Below are positions 1-7,442 of a stretch of 64,000 nucleotides of DNA, in pieces (the first letter of the stretch is position 1; each line of letters starts with the position of its first letter). The DNA is from an uncultured Rhodospirillales bacterium (GTDB taxonomy: Bacteria > Pseudomonadota > Alphaproteobacteria > RF32 > CAG-239), in contig CACWQT010000006.1 of NCBI GenBank assembly GCA_902763185.1, positions 1 through 64,000 on the forward strand. The letters are read 5' to 3'. The position numbers were made by a program, and so were the translations under genes. The notes under the pieces are model-generated. The model was not told the origin of the DNA, did not search any database, and saw only the letters and a list, made by a program, of their open reading frames with translations.

Positions 1-804
1 TTGAGGTGCGAAGCACCGAGATTAGGGGGCTTCAATGTTGTCACGCCCCACAAGTGGGGACTTTGAGAGCAAAAAGTGTCCGGTGGACAGTTTTTGCCGC
101 GAAGCATCAGCTGTTGTTAATTTGCGCTCCGCTGAAAGCGGAAAAGCGCAAATGTTACAACAACTTGGGAGACCGCGCAGTTGGCAAGCGTGAAACGCGA
201 GCCTTACGAAGCAAGTAAGGAGGGGCTTATACTTCCTTATAATTAATCGGAAGATCCCTTATCCTCACTTCGTTCGGAGGGATGACAGTAAAAAACGCGC
301 GATTCGGAGGGATGATGGTAAAAAACGTGGCGTTCGGAGGGATGACTCCAGTGTCTTCTCCCCCTTGACGCACCTTGAGAACCGGCACTTACCCTATCTC
401 CCCCTTGACGGGGGAGATGGCGGCGGAGCCGGCAGAGAGGGTGAAACCTATGTAGCTGACATCTCCCCCGTCTGAGGGGGAGATAGAGTAAATGCCGAAC
501 CTCTAAAGTCTCCTCCCCCTTATGAGCCACACATAGGTGTGGCAAATAACTAGAGGGGGGAGAATTAAGGTGGGGGTGGCAAATATCGCTTAATAAACAT
601 CACCCTCTCTGTCACCTTCGGCGACATCTCCCCCGTCTGAGGGGGAGATAGAATTTCAGCGATTTTTCAGACTCACTTCCCGACAACTTTTAAGGCGGGA
701 AATTTTGCGAAATAACCTCAGAAGTCCTGCCCTAAAGCGGAGCTTACATAGAGGTAAGTGAGTATTTAGGGACAGGCTTCCTTCTGCGGATTAGTTCACA
801 AAAT
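1..804. repeat. Gene-free repeat region upstream of rlmE 3' end
   Basis: No credible gene is seen here; the open frames are low-complexity translations of repeats. Positions 1-64 plus 223-290 match, in inverted orientation, a composite repeat at about 40983-41130. Relative to that copy there is an extra stretch of about 160 bases (64-222) containing three hairpins, one of them terminator-like (AAAAGTGTCC / GGACAGTTTTT, near 79-103). Positions 260-350 hold three imperfect copies of a 'TTCGGAGGGATGA' unit. Positions 390-655 hold several hairpins of the form ATCTCCCCC / GGGGGAGAT. Positions 697-804 belong to a long imperfect palindrome described separately. Confidence 0.7.
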
Positions 805-812
805 TTACCCCT
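697..812. repeat. Long imperfect palindrome, family with 56835-56950
   Basis: The ends AAATTTTGCGAA and TTCACAAAATTT are inverted copies. Inside them lie nested stems (CCTGCCCTAAA / TTTAGGGACAGG) and an apical TTACATAGAGGTAA hairpin. The same end sequences flank a different interior at 56835-56950. The rlmE stop codon (805-807) lies inside the right end, so the element sits exactly at the 3' end of rlmE and could act as its 3' hairpin. Confidence 0.75.
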
Positions 813-1497
813 TAAAAGATAGAGCGACGACGTAGGTCTCCGGCGACTTATCCCTACTGGCATCCGGCTTATAGTGCGAAACTTTTTTAAAATGTTGCTT
901 CATGTCTGAAAGGAGCTCGCCCTCTGCCCCGCCCTGAAACACTTTGGCAATAAACACACCATTTTCGGCTAGCACGGTTTTGGCAAATTCGTATGCCGCC
1001 TCAACCAGACCGATGGTGCGCAGATGATCGGTCTGCTGATGACCGGTGGTATTGGCCGCCATATCACTCATCACCACGTCGGCACGTTCCCCGTGGAGAA
1101 GCTCTAAAAGCTTTTCGGTAGCCCCATCCGCGGTAAAATCTTGGCAGACAAAAGTTGCGCCGCTCAAAGGCTCGGTCGGGAGAATATCAAGACCGACCAA
1201 ACACCCTGTTCCTTTAAGGTATGATGCGGCAATCTGCGACCATCCGCCGGGGGCACACCCCAAATCGACAATCACTTTGTTTTTGGCAAGGAATTTATAT
1301 TTTTCATTGAGCTGAATAAGCTTAAACGCCGCCCGTGAACGATAACCGCGCTCTTTAGCTTCTGCCACATAAGGGTCATTTAACTGCCGCTCTAACCAAC
1401 GGTTAGAAGATGATGAGTGATAACGCCCGTCTTTAAGCCTGACGGCAAGCATTTTCCGCCCGCGCACTTCTTTTGCTGATTTTGTTAACTTTGCCAT
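805..1497 (-). CDS. rlmE: 23S rRNA (uridine-2552 2'-O) methyltransferase RlmE/FtsJ
   Basis: This 230-residue protein has the RlmE/FtsJ family fold and usual length. The enzyme methylates the 2'-OH of U2552 in the 23S rRNA A-loop, using S-adenosylmethionine, late in 50S assembly. The SAM-binding motif VDLGCAPGGWSQ lies near residues 78-88. The catalytic K-D-K-E tetrad is visible as K59, D145 (in SDMAANTTG), K185 (in IAKVFQGG) and E220 (in SPETY). It is transcribed alone, divergent from the HD-domain gene; about 140 bases separate the starts. Its stop codon falls inside a dispersed palindrome. Identification is secure. Confidence 0.96.
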   Translation of the reverse strand: MAKLTKSAKEVRGRKMLAVRLKDGRYHSSSSNRWLERQLNDPYVAEAKERGYRSRAAFKLIQLNEKYKFLAKNKVIVDLGCAPGGWSQIAASYLKGTGCLVGLDILPTEPLSGATFVCQDFTADGATEKLLELLHGERADVVMSDMAANTTGHQQTDHLRTIGLVEAAYEFAKTVLAENGVFIAKVFQGGAEGELLSDMKQHFKKVSHYKPDASRDKSPETYVVALSFKG

Positions 1498-1639
1498 ATA
1501 AACCTACTCTCTTTAACAATTTATTTTAAGCTACACAGAGCACCTCAAATATGCAAGCATTTTTTATTGCAAAATATTTGCACATCTTAATCAAAAATTC
1601 ACTCCTTTGGGTTTATGGTCATCGGATAAGGAACAGATA

Positions 1640-2461
1640 ATGAGAGAAGATTTTTTAGCATTCAAACAATATTACCGCGAGGCGGTTGCCAAAGTGCCGG
1701 CAGACGCGTTTTACCGCCAAACCATTAACCATAAATTTAAGCACTCGATAGAAGTTTTGCATATCGGGCAGACCATATTAAAAGAAACGCCGGAACTAAA
1801 GAAAAAATCCGCGGCGTTCAAACAGCGCGCGGAAACGGCTCTTTTGTTTCACGATGTCGGACGCTTTGAAGAAGCCGCCCTGCAGTATGCGGATGAAAGC
1901 CAAAACAAAGCCGTTTCGGCCACAACAAATACTTATGACCACGGCTTAATCGGTTACAATCTCTTAAAGGAAAACAAAAAATATAACGACCAACGTATTC
2001 TTTTTGCCCTGAAATGGCATGGCAAAACGACCGCCGCAATTGAAGCTTCCCAAGATTGGTGCGAGGCCGCCAAAGAGCCGCATTTTAATGAGTTAAAACA
2101 AATCCTCTTTTTGGTGCGTGATGCTGATAAATTGGCAAATCTTTACCATATCAAAACCGATAATCATTTAGAGAAAGATTTGTTTTACCGACAACTGACA
2201 AAAGAGGCGTTAAACGCACCGTTATCCCCCGCCGTGCTTGATGATTTTTATCAAAAAAGCACTGTTTTGTTTCCGCATGTTTATTCGTTTGCTGACCGCG
2301 TATTGATGGTAATTTCATGGATATTTGACTTAAATTACGAAACATCAAAAAAAATATTCAAACAAAACGCTTATGATGTCTTCCTCATAAAACTTCTCAA
2401 GAAATACCACAAAAACACCGCCGATATTGCTGAAATTAAGCAATTTATCAAAAATCCTTAA
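1640..2461 (+). CDS. HD-domain phosphohydrolase-like protein
   Basis: This 273-residue protein has an HD-type metal-dependent phosphohydrolase pattern: H35 (KHSIEVLHI), the HD pair at 71-72 (LLFHDVGRFEE), a further DHG at about 100-102, and a late Asp in LVRDADKLANLY (about 161). HD enzymes hydrolyse nucleotides, phosphate monoesters or cyclic nucleotides; the substrate here cannot be read from sequence. I chose the ATG at 1640 because AAGGAA lies seven bases upstream; an in-frame TTG at 1607 has no ribosome site. The stop is nine bases before the next membrane protein, so the two are probably co-transcribed. Confidence 0.8.
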   Translation: MREDFLAFKQYYREAVAKVPADAFYRQTINHKFKHSIEVLHIGQTILKETPELKKKSAAFKQRAETALLFHDVGRFEEAALQYADESQNKAVSATTNTYDHGLIGYNLLKENKKYNDQRILFALKWHGKTTAAIEASQDWCEAAKEPHFNELKQILFLVRDADKLANLYHIKTDNHLEKDLFYRQLTKEALNAPLSPAVLDDFYQKSTVLFPHVYSFADRVLMVISWIFDLNYETSKKIFKQNAYDVFLIKLLKKYHKNTADIAEIKQFIKNP

Positions 2462-2470
2462 GGAGGCAAT

Positions 2471-3355
2471 ATGTGGTTATTTTTTGCACTCATCACCAGT
2501 TTACTTTATGCCTTTTACCACCTCTGCAACCAATTAAGTTCGTTAAAAGCTGAGCTTTTTATCATTTACCGAGGGCTTTTGATTGCACTGATTGCCACCC
2601 CGTTCATGTTGATGACTTTTCATATTTTTCCGTGGCAATTTTATGCAATAGTCGTCTTTCAAGGTGTGACCATATCTTATATGGATTTCAAATATTATCA
2701 GGCTTTTCACCGATTCGGAGCTGAAAACGTCAACTCTATCCGACCGCTGACCGTGTTAATCACTTTTATCTTATGGCTCATCTTGAGACCAAGCACCTTA
2801 CTTGTCTATTACCACGCCCCGCTACGCGCCCTGATTATCTTGCTGGCACTGATGGCAATCGTTTTTGCCGTGATGAAATATCAAAACCAAAAAATCGGTC
2901 GTGACAGCTTAAAATTTGTTGTGCCTTTATTAGTTCTGTCCTCCCTCATAGACATGAGCAATAAAGTCATCACCGAATATAATGACGGTCTTTTACTTCC
3001 GCTGACATTTCATCGCGTAGCCTTAACCGGTTGGATTATCGGCAGTATCAACCTTTTTTTAAACCGTCAATATCTAACCCACCCCAAAGAGCTCATCAAT
3101 TTTGGAAATATCCGCCGTGCCGGCTTTTTAATCCTGCTTATTTTAAGTATGATAACCATCAACTTTTCAATGCACTACACCACACATCCGGCATATACAT
3201 CAGCAATTACCTATTTATCGGTAATTTGGCTTGTCATCATCAACAAATGCCGCGCTGCTATGGGCAAAAAATCTGCTTATCAAAGCATTGACTTAAAATG
3301 GATATTGCTCCTGCTTGCTGCTACCATAACACTGGCACTCGCCACCACATTATAA
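2471..3355 (+). CDS. Drug/metabolite-transporter-like (EamA-type) membrane protein
   Basis: This 294-residue protein is almost entirely hydrophobic, with about ten predicted membrane helices from residue 1 to the C terminus, the size and layout of the DMT/EamA superfamily. It would sit in the inner membrane and export or exchange small metabolites; no substrate can be assigned. A strong AGGAGG lies just before the ATG, overlapping the end of the HD-domain gene, so the two form a tight pair. The helix pattern supports a transporter, but EamA signature residues are weak, so a different polytopic family is possible. Confidence 0.65.
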   Translation: MWLFFALITSLLYAFYHLCNQLSSLKAELFIIYRGLLIALIATPFMLMTFHIFPWQFYAIVVFQGVTISYMDFKYYQAFHRFGAENVNSIRPLTVLITFILWLILRPSTLLVYYHAPLRALIILLALMAIVFAVMKYQNQKIGRDSLKFVVPLLVLSSLIDMSNKVITEYNDGLLLPLTFHRVALTGWIIGSINLFLNRQYLTHPKELINFGNIRRAGFLILLILSMITINFSMHYTTHPAYTSAITYLSVIWLVIINKCRAAMGKKSAYQSIDLKWILLLLAATITLALATTL

Positions 3356-3374
3356 AAAATTTTAAAAACGCCTA

Positions 3375-3403
3375 TTGACAGATAGACAAAAATATGTTAC
3401 ATA
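3375..3403 (+). promoter_or_regulatory. Sigma70-like promoter of the interrupted exported-protein gene
   Basis: TTGACA (3375-3380), a 17-base spacer and TACATA (3398-3403) lie 33 bases before the ATG at 3437, with GGAGG at about 3425. Confidence 0.6.
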
Positions 3404-3436
3404 GGAGATGTCATTAACAACCTATGGAGGAATTTT

Positions 3437-4423
3437 ATGGATGACGACCCTGTCCCACGAAGTTTTAAGGGACACACTTATGTTCGTAACTTTATTACGA
3501 GCACTTTATTAATGGCGGCTTTGGCTGCCGAGGCACAAGAGAAAACCGTGCCTCAAGCAAATGAGGATAATGATCCTAAAACAACAATCACTGTTGGGGC
3601 AAATAATATTGCCGCTCTGACAATTGAAAAAGAAACAACTTGCTTTTATAACAATCTCACCCCTCAGTTTAGCGCCCGCGCTAAAGATGACAAAGGTAAC
3701 TATGCTGAAATTTCGGGCTTAGAAATGTTAATTCTAAATAATTCTAAGTTTACCCCGATTACGGCAAAGTTCATGGCAGAACTCGGTCACCAACTGGGTA
3801 ATGGCGCAACCATTGTCTTCAAAGCCGGTCGTGCGCCGACAGAGGGTGATAAGGTTTTTGATAACGCTTTGAGTTACTACGCAGACGCGTTTGACGCCGG
3901 TGTGTTCGGTAACGTGGCAGAACGTATCGTTTTCGGTTACACCAAAGACGATAACTTTATCGAGCTCGGTATCATCGGAACCAACGGTGAAGGTATTTAT
4001 GTAATACCTAACCCGAAACACGCCGATTTCTGGGCAAAGAGCGGTATCAGTTTGTTACAAAAAAGCGGTGTTAAACTTTCCATGACCGGTGCCACCCGTT
4101 TAGGTAGCGAAGCTAAAGAGCTAATTGCCTCTTTACGCTTGCAAACCAATTCTGGATTTGGTGCTTTGGCCATGGTAAATCACGACTTTAAAAATCATCA
4201 AACCAACTTGAACTTACGCGCTTGGCAAGATTTCATCTCCGGATGAAAAGCAGTCGCCGAAACCGTTGTATCAAAAGATAAAGACTTATCGGTCCGTTGC
4301 GGTATCGGCAAAAACGGAGTGCAATTCTCTGTTCACTTTAACAAGGCTCACCAAAGCCCTGCCCAAGTCGGTATGACTGTATCAACTTATCTCGCACGTT
4401 CTAAAATCGTGCATAGGAGGTAA
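3437..4423 (+). pseudogene. Exported protein gene interrupted by an in-frame TGA
   Basis: A reading frame with a good ribosome site (GGAGG) encodes 269 residues, then meets TGA at 4244-4246. It continues in the same frame for 58 more codons to TAA at 4421-4423, and the extension keeps the same composition. A signal-peptide-like stretch (FITSTLLMAALAAEA, about residues 19-33) suggests export. The mature part is rich in Gly, Asn and alternating hydrophobic residues, compatible with beta strands, but no family was recognised. Other genes in the window use TGA as a real stop, so the simplest reading is a nonsense mutation; leaky readthrough is an alternative. The first 269 residues may still be made. 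Confidence 0.6.
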
Positions 4424-4589
4424 CTAAAAGCAGGCATAACTAAACCCCATCGGGAAAAGGGCAATGCTCCTAAAAATCGCTTAAACCTATTAAATGCGAT
4501 ACGCCCGAACTGTGCCCTTTTTCCAAAACTTACGAGATTTAAGAAACACATTTTTTGATTAAAAACAATTTATTAGAAAGGAATTTAAA

Positions 4590-5483
4590 ATGAATACAAA
4601 CAATTTACATTTTTTCTTAGGGGGTAACGACCTTGAGATGAAAACCATTAAAGATTTACTGGATAAACAAGGCGTAGCATATAGCGATGCCGGTTTAAGC
4701 TGGGGCGCTTCAACCTCAAAATACGGCGATGAAATAAGCGAAGTTGCCGCCTCCGGCAAAACCCCGGTTATCGTGGAGTTAGCGGTTGATTCTAAATTGC
4801 CGGAAAACACCATTAACGTTGACCACCATAACGAAAATTCCGATAAGCCGGCTTCTATTTTGCAGGTCTGCGAGCTGTTAGGTGTTGAGCCGACAAGAAA
4901 AATGCAACTTGTTGCCGCCAATGATAGCGGTTATATACCGGCAATGATGGCTATGGGCGCATCTGAAACAGAGATTAACGCGATACGTTATCAAGACCGT
5001 GCCACCCAAGGCATTACCCTTGAACAAGAAGAACAGGCAGAATTTGCCCTTCAACACACAAAAGAAATGTATGGCGTTACCGTTGTGATGTTAAAACACT
5101 CCAAAACGGCAACCGTAACCGACCGCTTGTTTGATGAAACCAAGCCGCAAAACTTGTTGATTATCTCTCAAGATGGCGAAACCAACTACTTCGGTCCGGA
5201 AGATATTTGCCGCAAGTTGCAAGGTAACAAAGTCGGTGAACGCCCTGCCCCGTGGGACCCGAATCAAACCGAAGTTTTATATGACCACTTCGGAGGTTGG
5301 ACCGGTGGTGCAGGACTCGGTCAAAAGGGCGGCACAGCCTTCTGGGGCGGATATGCCGACCAAAAAGAAATCTTAAAGTTTGTCATAAAAGAAAACTTTG
5401 AAAAACAACAAGACAAAACCGCAACATCACAAATGGACGTTGCCGCACTTAAAGCCTTAACCGACTTTAAGTTTGAGAAATAA
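4590..5483 (+). CDS. DHH-phosphoesterase-like protein, paralogue A
   Basis: This 297-residue protein carries the motif series of a divergent DHH-family phosphoesterase: GGND near residues 11-14, a hydrophobic strand ending in Glu (VIVELAVD, 60-67), the diagnostic INVDHHN (75-81), and VAANDSG (108-114). A Gly-rich GGWTGGAGLGQKGG segment lies near the C terminus, where DHHA1-type domains carry a GG substrate-binding loop. DHH enzymes cleave nanoRNA, single-stranded DNA, cyclic dinucleotides, pyrophosphate or related phosphoesters; the substrate here is unknown. The start has AAAGGA upstream. Its ends are almost identical in DNA to those of paralogue B while the middle has diverged. It belongs to an accessory block with a KH-domain gene. 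Confidence 0.6.
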   Translation: MNTNNLHFFLGGNDLEMKTIKDLLDKQGVAYSDAGLSWGASTSKYGDEISEVAASGKTPVIVELAVDSKLPENTINVDHHNENSDKPASILQVCELLGVEPTRKMQLVAANDSGYIPAMMAMGASETEINAIRYQDRATQGITLEQEEQAEFALQHTKEMYGVTVVMLKHSKTATVTDRLFDETKPQNLLIISQDGETNYFGPEDICRKLQGNKVGERPAPWDPNQTEVLYDHFGGWTGGAGLGQKGGTAFWGGYADQKEILKFVIKENFEKQQDKTATSQMDVAALKALTDFKFEK

Positions 5484-5497
5484 CCGATAAGACCTAC

Positions 5498-5527
5498 TCA
5501 GTCGCGTGTTCAACGCACGCGGCTGAG
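5498..5527 (+). repeat. Hairpin after DHH-like paralogue A
   Basis: CTCAGTCGCGTG pairs with CACGCGGCTGAG around a short loop, with one G-U pair. There is no T-tract, so it is not a classical terminator. Closely related hairpins follow the genes ending at 6317 and 7324. Confidence 0.75.
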
Positions 5528-5549
5528 AGAAATATAAAGGAGAAAGAAA

Positions 5550-6317
5550 ATGGATATTTTAAAATTTTTACGATTAAAAAATCATACTCAAGCACAGGAT
5601 ACTGTTGAAGCAGACATCCCGACAAATGAGTCTGAAGATACTTCACCTCAATCGTTATTTCAAAAAGATTGCTTAAATGCACAAGAAACATCGCATATAA
5701 GAACAGATATCTTAAATCTGACCCAATACAAAGATACTCTGATTATAAAAAGCGAAGCTACAGATAACAAAAATCCGCTTTCAACAAACGTGGGAAAATA
5801 TTTCATGACACAAAATGACATTGGGCCGCACCGCCCGCCAAGAGAATACTCTACCGATAATGCCGTAAATCATTTTGGAAAAGAAAGATTTGCCAGCCAA
5901 AAATGTTGTATTTGGGACTTTGTTAATCAACAGTCAGAAGAAGTACTTCTCTCAATTATCATAAACAGAGGCTATATTGAAACCCCAAATTATGTAACTG
6001 ATACAATCAATAGCGCTGGCTTAAACCCTGTTCAATGGTCAGGCACACAAACCGTATATTGTCACATGACACAATCCCCCATGACTAAAGTTTCTTTCAT
6101 TCAAAGAAACAAACTTTTAGCAGAATATGATTTTGAAGCTCATGATGACGTTGTCGATTTGGCAAAAAAATTATCTAAAACGGCTCAGTCTAAAGAGGGA
6201 TATATCAAATTTTTCAACAGATTTGTTGTCACCAAAGAAGACATCAAACAACATCATGAACGAGAACTTGATAAAAACATCGCAAAATTCTTAGCCGATT
6301 TTGCTAATAAGAAATAA
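5550..6317 (+). CDS. Hypothetical protein between the two DHH-like paralogues
   Basis: I do not recognise this 255-residue protein. It is predicted soluble: no signal peptide or membrane helix is seen. The first 55 residues are acidic and Ser/Thr-rich and look disordered. A compact region follows (about 95-235) with FGKERFASQKCCIWDFVNQ and VQWSGTQTVYCHM, then a charged helical C terminus (VTKEDIKQHHERELDKNIAKFLADF). It starts after AAAGGAG and lies between two hairpins of the same family as those behind its neighbours. The location suggests a shared role with the DHH-like proteins, but nothing in the sequence gives a reaction. Confidence 0.7.
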   Translation: MDILKFLRLKNHTQAQDTVEADIPTNESEDTSPQSLFQKDCLNAQETSHIRTDILNLTQYKDTLIIKSEATDNKNPLSTNVGKYFMTQNDIGPHRPPREYSTDNAVNHFGKERFASQKCCIWDFVNQQSEEVLLSIIINRGYIETPNYVTDTINSAGLNPVQWSGTQTVYCHMTQSPMTKVSFIQRNKLLAEYDFEAHDDVVDLAKKLSKTAQSKEGYIKFFNRFVVTKEDIKQHHERELDKNIAKFLADFANKK

Positions 6318-6328
6318 TATTGAAAGCA

Positions 6329-6362
6329 CTCTCAGCCGTGTGCCAAAACACGCGGCTGAGAG
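6329..6362 (+). repeat. Hairpin after the hypothetical gene
   Basis: CTCTCAGCCGTGTG pairs with CACGCGGCTGAGAG around a six-base loop. It shares the CGCGGCTGAG right arm with the hairpins at 5498 and 7338. Confidence 0.75.
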
Positions 6363-6377
6363 ATAATCCGATTTTTA

Positions 6378-6417
6378 TTGCAGAAACACCAAAATTATGG
6401 TATATTACACGTGTAAT
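6378..6417 (+). promoter_or_regulatory. Promoter with a palindromic operator candidate
   Basis: TTGCAG (6378-6383), 17 bases and TATATT (6401-6406) form a sigma70-like promoter. A perfect 14-base palindrome, ATTACACGTGTAAT (6404-6417), overlaps the -10 box and the expected start point, a classic repressor position. The -35 box and spacer are identical to those of the KH-gene promoter at 7385, but that copy lacks the palindrome. Confidence 0.65.
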
Positions 6418-6451
6418 TCAATAATTTTATTTATTTGAGAGGAGAGAAAAT

Positions 6452-7324
6452 ATGGAAAACAAAAACAATTTACACTTTTTCTTAGGGGGTAACGACCTTG
6501 AGATGAAAACCATTAAAGATTTACTGGAAAAACAAGGCGTAGCATATAGCGATGCTAATTTGGGTTGGTGGAACGCAAATGTATCTTCTTATGAAGAGGA
6601 AATTAAGAAAGTTGCCACTGAAGGCAAGACACCTGTCATTGTTGAATTAGCAACAGAAGATGACAAAGGTAATCCGCTCATGACATTGCCAGATAATACA
6701 ATAAATATTGACCATCACAATAAAAACGCTGGAAGATCTGCTTCTATCTTACAAATTTGTGACTTACTCGGTGTTGAACCGACAAGACGTGATTTATTAG
6801 TTGCCGCCAATGATGTCGGTATGGCAAAGGCTATGCGTGAAATGGGGGCAACCGAAACAGAAATTAACAAAATCCGTTACCAAGACCGAGCTTGCCAAGG
6901 AATTACACCGGAGCAAGAAGAACAGGCCATAGAAGCTCTTAGCTCAGCAAAGGAAATCGGCGGTATCTTATTTGTTACATGTGAACACTCCAAAACAGCA
7001 ACTATTCTTGACCGCTTAGATAGAGACCAATATCCTGATGTTTTCATGTATTCAAGATCGGATAAAGAAATCAATTTCAGCGGTGACGGATATATTTGTG
7101 CAAAATTAGTTGAGAAGTTTCCTCATCCGTATAATTTTTCCGGTGGCAACGGCTTTGGTAAAAAAGGCGAAATGGCCTACTGGGGAGGAAGTTATGCCGA
7201 TGTCAAAGAAGCGGCAAAGTTTGTCATAAAAGAAAACTTTGAAAAACAACAAGACAAAACCGCAACACCACAAATGGACGTTGCCGCACTTAAAGCCTTA
7301 ACCGACTTTAAGTTTGAGAAATAA
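6452..7324 (+). CDS. DHH-phosphoesterase-like protein, paralogue B
   Basis: This 290-residue paralogue has the same motif order as copy A: GGND (12-15), VIVEL (62-66), INIDHHN (84-90) and VAANDVG (117-123), plus a Gly-rich FSGGNGFGKKGEMAYWGG segment near the C terminus. The first 95 or so bases and the last 110 coding bases plus the 3' hairpin are nearly identical to copy A, whereas the central coding part is clearly diverged. That is the pattern of gene conversion at the ends or of module exchange. It has its own promoter and a GAGGAG ribosome site. Retention of all DHH-type acidic and His residues suggests both copies are active. Confidence 0.6.
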   Translation: MENKNNLHFFLGGNDLEMKTIKDLLEKQGVAYSDANLGWWNANVSSYEEEIKKVATEGKTPVIVELATEDDKGNPLMTLPDNTINIDHHNKNAGRSASILQICDLLGVEPTRRDLLVAANDVGMAKAMREMGATETEINKIRYQDRACQGITPEQEEQAIEALSSAKEIGGILFVTCEHSKTATILDRLDRDQYPDVFMYSRSDKEINFSGDGYICAKLVEKFPHPYNFSGGNGFGKKGEMAYWGGSYADVKEAAKFVIKENFEKQQDKTATPQMDVAALKALTDFKFEK

Positions 7325-7337
7325 CCGATAAGGCCTA

Positions 7338-7367
7338 CTCAGTCGCGTGTTAACACACGCGGCTGAG
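7338..7367 (+). repeat. Hairpin after DHH-like paralogue B
   Basis: CTCAGTCGCGTG / CACGCGGCTGAG, nearly the same sequence as the hairpin at 5498, including about 15 bases on its 5' side. Confidence 0.75.
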
Positions 7368-7384
7368 CGCTTGTCCAAATTTTA

Positions 7385-7413
7385 TTGCAGAAACACCAAA
7401 ATTATGGTAAAAT
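7385..7413 (+). promoter_or_regulatory. Sigma70-like promoter of the KH-domain gene
   Basis: TTGCAG (7385-7390), 17 bases and TAAAAT (7408-7413). The -35 box and the whole spacer match the promoter at 6378 exactly, so both genes probably answer to the same polymerase input, differing at the start site. Confidence 0.65.
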
Positions 7414-7442
7414 GCATACTGAAAATAAACGAGGAGAAGAAA

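Noticed and set aside
6..545. Open frames at 6-218 and 243-545
   Set aside because: They translate repeats and hairpins, have no ribosome site and read as low-complexity sequence such as repeated PSER segments.
4244..4246. UGA read as tryptophan (alternative genetic code)
   Set aside because: The waaA fusion, rlmH (right after the conserved PYHR end) and the gltD-like gene all end at TGA, two of them in ATGA overlaps with the next gene.
5498..7367. Integron cassette array with attC sites
   Set aside because: The hairpins lack recognisable GTTRRRY/RYYYAAC ends and no integrase is in the window.
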